Assembly: GCF_001718195.1 (NCBI RefSeq)
Contig: NZ_MCNV01000003.1
Span: 248,001-312,000 of the forward strand
Direction of reading: 5' to 3'
Length of the DNA stretch: 64,000 bases
Origin: Paraburkholderia nodosa
GTDB lineage: Bacteria > Pseudomonadota > Gammaproteobacteria > Burkholderiales > Burkholderiaceae
Below the pieces are notes generated by a model. It saw only the letters and a list, made by a program, of their open reading frames with translations, had not been told where the DNA came from and did not search any database. The position numbers were made by a program, and so were the translations under genes. Position 1 is the first letter of the stretch. Each line of letters opens with the position of its first letter. This document shows positions 57,800 through 64,000 of the stretch, piece after piece.

Positions 57800-59107
57800 A
57801 TGACTCAAACGGCTTACCGCGCGAAACTGTTGACGTTCACAGGCGACCCTGCGCAATCGTCCGACGCCGCTGTCTTTGACGAGGACGGCGTCGTGATCGT
57901 CGAAGACGGCCACGTGGTCGCCTCGGGCGCGTGGTCCGCGCTCAAGTCGCGCGTCGATGAAAACGCGACGGTCCACAATCTGCGCGACAAGCTGATCGTG
58001 CCGGGCTTCATCGACACGCACATCCACTACCCGCAGACGGACATGATCGCCTCGCCCGCGCCGGGTCTGCTGCCGTGGCTGAACACATACACGTTCCCGA
58101 CCGAGCGCGGCTTCGAAAACGAAGCGGTGGCGCAGGACACGGCGCGCTTTTTCGTCGACGAGCTGCTCGCCTGCGGCACGACTACGGCGCTCGTGTACTG
58201 CACCGTCCACAAGCAGTCCGCCGACGCGCTCTTTACCGCGAGCGAAGCGAAGAACCTGCGCATGGTCGCGGGCAAGGTGCTGATGGACCGCCATTGCCCC
58301 GAGTTCCTGCGCGACACGCCGCAAACGGGCTACGACGACAGCGCCGAGCTGATCGGGCGCTGGCACAACCGCGGGCGCCAGATGTATGCGCTTACGCCGC
58401 GCTTCGCGCCCACTTCGACCGAAGCGCAGCTCGAAGCGTGCGGCGCGCTCGCGAAGGCGCATGGCGATATCTTCATCCAGAGCCACGTGGCCGAAAACCC
58501 GGACGAGGTGAAGTGGGTCAAGGAACTGTTCCCGGGTCATCGCAGCTACCTCGACGTGTACGATCACTACGGACTCCTGCGCAAGCGGGCCGTGTATGGC
58601 CACTGCATCTGGCTCGACGATGAAGACCGCCGCCGCATGGCGCATACGGGTACCGTCGCCGCGCACTGCCCGACCTCGAACCTGTTCCTCGGCAGCGGTC
58701 TGTTCGACTTCGACAAGGCGGGCGAATCGTCGATGCCCGTCACGCTCGCCACCGACGTGGGCGGCGGCACCTCGTTCTCCATGCTGCAAACCATGAACGA
58801 GGCGCACAAGGTCGCGCGCATGGGCGGCCACCACCTCACGGCCACGCGCATGTTCTGGCTCGCGACCGCGGGCGCGGCGCAGGCGCTCGATCTCGCCGAC
58901 AAGATCGGCACGCTCGCGCCCGGCAGCGAAGCGGACTTCGTCGTGCTCGATGCGCAGGCCACGCCGCTGCTCGCGCGGCGCACGGCGCGCGCCGAATCGC
59001 TCGAGGAGTTGCTGTTCGCGCTCGCCCTGCTCGGCGACGACCGCGCCGTGTTCGAGACCTACGCGGCAGGCAAGCGCGTGCACAGCCGCGACGGCGCGCG
59101 GCGCTGA
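57800..59107 (+). CDS. guaD: Guanine deaminase
   Basis: A 435-residue amidohydrolase converting guanine to xanthine. The metal site begins with His74 and His76 in PGFIDTHIHYPQT, a guanine deaminase signature. Later metal ligands are in QSHVAENPDEV, YGHCIWLDDED and LATDVGGGTSFSML. GGAGACGAAG lies upstream. It is 243 bp after the deaminase gene, so it may have its own promoter with the dyad at 57687-57720. Confidence 0.95.
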   Translation: MTQTAYRAKLLTFTGDPAQSSDAAVFDEDGVVIVEDGHVVASGAWSALKSRVDENATVHNLRDKLIVPGFIDTHIHYPQTDMIASPAPGLLPWLNTYTFPTERGFENEAVAQDTARFFVDELLACGTTTALVYCTVHKQSADALFTASEAKNLRMVAGKVLMDRHCPEFLRDTPQTGYDDSAELIGRWHNRGRQMYALTPRFAPTSTEAQLEACGALAKAHGDIFIQSHVAENPDEVKWVKELFPGHRSYLDVYDHYGLLRKRAVYGHCIWLDDEDRRRMAHTGTVAAHCPTSNLFLGSGLFDFDKAGESSMPVTLATDVGGGTSFSMLQTMNEAHKVARMGGHHLTATRMFWLATAGAAQALDLADKIGTLAPGSEADFVVLDAQATPLLARRTARAESLEELLFALALLGDDRAVFETYAAGKRVHSRDGARR

Positions 59108-59218
59108 AGGCCCCGCCCGGCGCGGGTTACAGGAAAAAGCGTCAGACTGCAATCCGCGCCTGGGCGCCGGATACGAGGCCCGGCGCGTCGCTTACTGGGC
59201 GGGCACGACGATACGTGC

Positions 59219-59914
59219 CTATTTCGCCGGCGCGTTCCCCGTCGCGGCCGCCCCGCCCTGCCCCGCACCCGCCGGGGCCGCGGCTGTCTCGTTCGGCGCG
59301 CCGCCGTTCTTGCCGACCGGGATCTTGACCTCCGTGACCGTGCCATTGGCCAGCGGGAAATTCCCCAGCGCGCTCTGCACGAGAAATGGCATTACGCGCA
59401 CGAGCGAGGGATCGTCGCCCGAGGTGCGCGCCTGCACGTTATAGATCTCCTTGCCGCTCGCCTTTTCCGTGATGCGAATGCCGAGCGCATGCGAATACAC
59501 CGGATAGCTCTGGTTCACGTATGCGGGCTGATACGGTCCCCACGCGCCCCACGGGTTCCACGGTCCCCAGTACGGGCCCGGCCAGGGGTTGTAGAACACG
59601 GGCTGCGCGACCGTCACCGTGTCGGTGCGGCTGCCGTAGGCGAGGCCCACGAGATAGCGCGCCTGCGGCTCGGGCACGAGGCGGAACGCGTGCATGGCGA
59701 GCCCGTTGGCCACGAACTGCTCGTAGGTGCTCTGCTCGATGCTCTGGTTCTGCTCGGGGCTGCGTTTGAACGCGAAGGTGCGCGTGGCGTCGCTGCCGCC
59801 GTCCCATGCGGAGAAGGCGGTCACCTGGCTCGTCACGTACGTCGTGCAGCCGGAGAGCGTGAGAGCGAGCGCCGCCAGCATCAGGAGGGCGCGGCGGGTC
59901 CATCTGTCGTGCAT
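59219..59914 (-). CDS. DUF4136 domain-containing lipoprotein
   Basis: A 231-residue lipoprotein of unknown function. The signal peptide ends in the lipobox LTLSGC with Cys23 as the lipidated residue. The following ~160 residues match the DUF4136 pattern (FAFKRSPEQNQSIEQSTYEQFVANGLAMHAF). A Pro/Trp/Gly-rich insert (PWPGPYWGPWNPWGAWGPYQ) interrupts it, and the C-terminus is Ala/Gly/Pro-rich. Two adjacent ATG codons are possible (59917, 59914); the second is 6 nt from GAGAAG. It converges with guaD and is divergent from pepN. Confidence 0.85.
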   Translation of the reverse strand: MHDRWTRRALLMLAALALTLSGCTTYVTSQVTAFSAWDGGSDATRTFAFKRSPEQNQSIEQSTYEQFVANGLAMHAFRLVPEPQARYLVGLAYGSRTDTVTVAQPVFYNPWPGPYWGPWNPWGAWGPYQPAYVNQSYPVYSHALGIRITEKASGKEIYNVQARTSGDDPSLVRVMPFLVQSALGNFPLANGTVTEVKIPVGKNGGAPNETAAAPAGAGQGGAAATGNAPAK

Positions 59915-60279
59915 CATGGTCTTCTCATAGCAGTGTTGCTTCAGTTGGAAAAGTGCAGTCGTGGGGGCCGCTCTCTCCGATACGATCGTTGCGCCGCGCT
60001 TATTCCGTATCCGCTCCGTGCGCATTGCGCGCCGGTCGTGTCTTGTTTTGCGCTCCGCCAGCCGCGCGGCAGGGCCTGATCATACTGACTCGCGGCCCGG
60101 CGCGAAAGTTCGGCAGCCGTGCCCCGACGGACAAAGCGGCCCGAGCCTTTGTACAATGGGGCGATCCGCCGCGCTCCCGCGACGGCAGGCAGCGCCCGCG
60201 GGCGCACACGCCGCCGCGGCCGGCCCATTCGATCAACACCGAGCGATCCCCCCCGATCCGACCCGCCCCTATCCAGACC
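59915..60279. other. Divergent intergenic region before pepN
   Basis: 365 bp without a supported gene. The frame of pepN stays open upstream to 59953 but shows no aminopeptidase sequence there. It should hold the promoters of pepN and of the DUF4136 gene; I found no clear hexamers. Confidence 0.4.
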
Positions 60280-62970
60280 ATGTCCGATACCGCCACGCCC
60301 ACCGTGATCCGCCGCGAAGACTACGCGCCGCCCGCGTTTCTGATCGATACCGTCGACCTCGAATTCGACCTCGTGCCCGAGCGCACGATCGTCAAGAGCA
60401 CGTTGCGCGTGCGTCGCAATCCCGACGCGCAGCCCACCGCGCATCTCGAACTCATGGGCGAGCAACTCGAATTCATCGGCGCGGCGATCGACGGCAAGCC
60501 TTGCGCGAATGTGCGCGCACACGAACACGGGCTCACGATCGAGAACGTGCCCGAAGCTTTCGAGCTCACGCTCACCGGCGCGTGCGCGCCCGCCGCCAAC
60601 ACCACGCTCTCGGGCCTGTACGTGTCGAGCGGCAACTTCTTCACGCAATGCGAAGCCGAAGGCTTTCGCCGCATCACCTGGTTCCTCGACCGGCCCGACG
60701 TGATGGCGACGTACACGGTGACGCTGCGCGCAGACAAGACCGCCTACCCGGTGCTGCTCTCGAACGGCAACCTGATCGCCGAAGGCGAGCTGCCCGACGG
60801 CCGTCACTATGCGAAATGGGAAGACCCGTTCCGCAAACCGAGCTATCTGTTCGCGCTCGTGGCGGGCAAGCTCGTGGCGCTGGAAGAGCGCATCCAGAGC
60901 GGCTCGGGCAAGGAAAAGCTGCTGCAGGTCTGGGTCGAGCCGCACGATCTCGACAAGACGCGCCACGCCATGGACTCGCTCGTCCACTCGATCCACTGGG
61001 ACGAGCAGCGCTTTGGCCTCGAGCTCGATCTCGACCGCTTCATGATCGTCGCCGTGAGCGACTTCAACATGGGCGCGATGGAGAACAAGGGGCTCAACAT
61101 CTTCAACACGAAGTACGTGCTCGCGAATCCGGAAACGGCCACCGATGTCGACTTCGCCAACATCGAGGCCGTGGTCGGCCACGAGTACTTTCACAACTGG
61201 ACCGGCAACCGCGTGACCTGCCGCGACTGGTTCCAGCTGAGCCTGAAGGAAGGCCTCACGGTGTTCCGCGACCAGGAGTTCTCGGCAGCGATGTCGGGCG
61301 GCGACGAGAACGAAGCGGCGCGCGCGACCAAACGCATCGAAGACGTGCGCGTGCTGCGCCAGATGCAGTTCGCCGAAGACGCAGGCCCGATGGCGCATCC
61401 AGTGCGCCCCGAGAGCTACGTCGAGATCAACAACTTCTACACGATGACCGTCTACGAAAAGGGCGCGGAAGTCGTGCGGATGTATCAAACGCTGCTCGGC
61501 CGCGATGGCTTCCGCAAAGGCATGGACCTGTACTTCCAGCGCCACGACGGCCAGGCCGTGACCTGCGACGACTTCCGCCACGCCATGGCCGACGCCAATG
61601 GCCGCGACCTCGCGCAGTTCGAGCGCTGGTACAGCCAGGCGGGCACGCCGCGCGTGAGCGTGAGCACGAGCTATGACGAGGGCACGCGCTGCTACAGCGT
61701 GACGCTCACGCAGGGCTACGCCAACGGTTCGCCCGCCGCGCGCGAAACGCAGAAGGGCCCGCTGCACATTCCGTTTGCGATCGGCCTGATCGGCCCGGAC
61801 GGCGCGGACCTGCCGCTGCGCCTCGAAGGCGAAGCCGCCGCGCACGGCACGACGCGCGTGCTGGAGTTGACCGACACACAGCAGACCTTCACGTTCGCCG
61901 ATGTGATGGCCAAGCCCCTGCCCTCGCTGCTGCGCAACTTCTCGGCGCCGGTCATCGTCGACTACGACTACGGCAACGACGAACTCGCGTTCCTGCTCGC
62001 GCACGACAGCGATGCGTTCAACCGTTGGGAAGCGGGCCAGCGCCTCGCCACGCGCGAACTGCTCGCGCTCGCCGGGCGCGCCGCCGCGGGCCAGCCGCTC
62101 GACATCAACGACGCGCTCGTCGATGCCTTCCGCCGCGTGCTGACCGACGAATCGCTCTCGCCGTCGTTCCGCGAGCTTGCGCTCATGCTGCCTTCGGAAA
62201 CGTATCTCGCCGAGCAGATGACCGAATCCGATCCGGCCGCCGTGCATGCCGCGCGCCAGTTCGTGCGCAAGCAACTGGCAACGGCGCTGCAAGGCGAATG
62301 GCTCGCGGCCTATGAGCGCAATGTCACGCCTGGCGCGTACGAGCCGACGCCCGAGGCGGCCGGGCACCGCGGGTTGAAGAACCTCGCGCTCTCGTATCTC
62401 CCGGAACTCGACGACTCCGCGCAAGCGGTACGGCTCGCCACGGCGCAGTACGACGCCGCGAACAACATGACCGACCGTTCGGCGGCGCTTTCCGCGCTGT
62501 TGAACGTGCAGGCGGCCACGGGCGGCGACGTCGCGCGCCGCGCGCTCGAAGACTTCTACGTGCGCTTCGAGAAGGAACCGCTCGTGATCGACAAGTGGTT
62601 CGCGCTGCAAGCCACGCAACGGGGCACTGCGCAACGCCCGACCATCGAAACGGTGCGCGCGCTGATGGGCCACCCGGCGTTCAACATCAAGAACCCGAAC
62701 CGCGCACGCTCGCTGATCTTCAGTTTCTGCGCGGCGAACCCCGCGCAGTTCCATGCCGCCGACGGATCGGGCTACGCGTTCTGGGCCGACCAGGTGATCG
62801 CGCTCGACGCGCTCAATCCGCAGGTCGCGGCGCGCCTCGCCCGCAATCTCGAACTGTGGCGCCGCTTCACGCCCGCACTGCGTGACGCGATGCGAGCGGC
62901 GCTGGAGCGCGTCGCCGCCGAAGCCAAATCGCGCGATGTACGCGAGATCGTCGAAAAAGCGCTGGCTTGA
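60280..62970 (+). CDS. pepN: Aminopeptidase N (M1 family, PepN type)
   Basis: An 896-residue cytoplasmic zinc aminopeptidase. GAMENKGLNIF is the exopeptidase motif; zinc ligands are His301 and His305 with Glu302 in HEYFHNW, and Glu324 in LKEGLTVFRDQEFS. Length and C-terminal helical domain match E. coli PepN (870). The ATG at 60280 is used because RREDYAPPAFLIDTVDLEFDL is the normal start of the N-terminal beta domain. A terminator lies 67 bp downstream, ahead of fbp. Confidence 0.96.
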   Translation: MSDTATPTVIRREDYAPPAFLIDTVDLEFDLVPERTIVKSTLRVRRNPDAQPTAHLELMGEQLEFIGAAIDGKPCANVRAHEHGLTIENVPEAFELTLTGACAPAANTTLSGLYVSSGNFFTQCEAEGFRRITWFLDRPDVMATYTVTLRADKTAYPVLLSNGNLIAEGELPDGRHYAKWEDPFRKPSYLFALVAGKLVALEERIQSGSGKEKLLQVWVEPHDLDKTRHAMDSLVHSIHWDEQRFGLELDLDRFMIVAVSDFNMGAMENKGLNIFNTKYVLANPETATDVDFANIEAVVGHEYFHNWTGNRVTCRDWFQLSLKEGLTVFRDQEFSAAMSGGDENEAARATKRIEDVRVLRQMQFAEDAGPMAHPVRPESYVEINNFYTMTVYEKGAEVVRMYQTLLGRDGFRKGMDLYFQRHDGQAVTCDDFRHAMADANGRDLAQFERWYSQAGTPRVSVSTSYDEGTRCYSVTLTQGYANGSPAARETQKGPLHIPFAIGLIGPDGADLPLRLEGEAAAHGTTRVLELTDTQQTFTFADVMAKPLPSLLRNFSAPVIVDYDYGNDELAFLLAHDSDAFNRWEAGQRLATRELLALAGRAAAGQPLDINDALVDAFRRVLTDESLSPSFRELALMLPSETYLAEQMTESDPAAVHAARQFVRKQLATALQGEWLAAYERNVTPGAYEPTPEAAGHRGLKNLALSYLPELDDSAQAVRLATAQYDAANNMTDRSAALSALLNVQAATGGDVARRALEDFYVRFEKEPLVIDKWFALQATQRGTAQRPTIETVRALMGHPAFNIKNPNRARSLIFSFCAANPAQFHAADGSGYAFWADQVIALDALNPQVAARLARNLELWRRFTPALRDAMRAALERVAAEAKSRDVREIVEKALA

Positions 62971-63037
62971 TCAGACGAAACATAGCGATTGGGCGAACAA
63001 CGCGCGGCGGCCGGGCAGCGCCGCGCGGCGACACACG

Positions 63038-63062
63038 AACCGGCCTTCGCGCCGGTTTTTTT
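63038..63062 (+). terminator. Terminator after pepN
   Basis: AACCGGC (63038-63044) pairs with GCCGGTT (63051-63057) around a 6-nt loop and is followed by a run of T to 63062. Confidence 0.85.
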
Positions 63063-63235
63063 GCGCATTTTTTCACGATTATTTTTGGCGGGGTGAAGCG
63101 ACCCGTCGCCGCGCGAAAAGCCGCTCCAGCAAGCCCAGCGGCGCCCCGGCGCTTTATTTTGCGTGGCTGTGCGGCGGGCGGTCACAGTCGAGCGGGTAGA
63201 ATTGCGACATCCCTAAGCGTATCCGGAGTACTGCA

Positions 63236-64000
<765 letters not shown>

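Overview
The window is a GC-rich stretch of chromosome from a Burkholderia-group beta-proteobacterium (Burkholderia, Paraburkholderia, Caballeronia or a close relative). This rests on strong G/C third positions, the gene order gyrA-(DUF2059)-serC-pheA-hisC-tyrA-aroA-cmk-rpsA-ihfB-lapA-lapB, heptose genes split as in Burkholderia, and a tmRNA whose tag reads ANDDTFALAA. I see no prophage, IS transposase, CRISPR array, tRNA or rRNA. The only probable repeat or mobile structure is a nested inverted-repeat block at 39245-39550.

Layout. 1-6 kb: the start of etfB, a methionine ABC importer (metN-metI-metQ, minus strand), a monoacylglycerol-lipase-like hydrolase, an ECHDC3-like crotonase whose two usual catalytic acids are replaced, and a histone-deacetylase-fold deacetylase. 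6-14 kb: mltB-type lytic transglycosylase, cysM, a ComEA-like HhH protein, then LPS/envelope genes hldD, hldA, ugd, lapB and lapA. 14-27 kb: the minus-strand chain gyrA, DUF2059, serC, pheA, hisC, tyrA, aroA, cmk, rpsA, ihfB. It couples DNA topology, serine/PLP and aromatic amino-acid synthesis, CMP phosphorylation, translation and nucleoid structure, and runs on into the lap/LPS genes. 27-31 kb: ompA-like porin, ubiG, gph, ssrA (tmRNA) and a small secreted protein of unknown function.

31-37.5 kb: a divergent one-component regulator next to fdsG-fdsB-fdsA-fdsD, a soluble NAD-dependent molybdenum formate dehydrogenase; the usual fdsC is not present. 37.5-41 kb: a FAD monooxygenase, the inverted-repeat block, and a two-gene metal-resistance operon (SmtB/CzrA-type repressor plus CDF exporter) with a textbook-like operator. 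41-51 kb: a TPR-glycosyltransferase-like protein, a citrate-type MHS/MFS transporter, a GNAT acetyltransferase, a class I GATase hydrolase with a roughly 200-residue low-complexity N-terminal extension, a Kef-type antiporter without RCK domain, an amidase, and dsbB.

51-59 kb: a purine salvage/degradation cluster, xdhA-xdhB-xdhC, an adenine/adenosine deaminase and guaD. It would convert adenine and guanine to hypoxanthine and xanthine and then to urate. 59-64 kb: a DUF4136 lipoprotein, pepN, and the 5' three quarters of fbp, cut by the window end.

Most of the window is conserved core genome. No clearly new multi-gene system was found. The items most worth a second look are the nested inverted-repeat block, the zinc-type repressor and operator pair, the structured rpsA leader with a triple heptamer, dyads upstream of xdhA and guaD, and the atypical crotonase.
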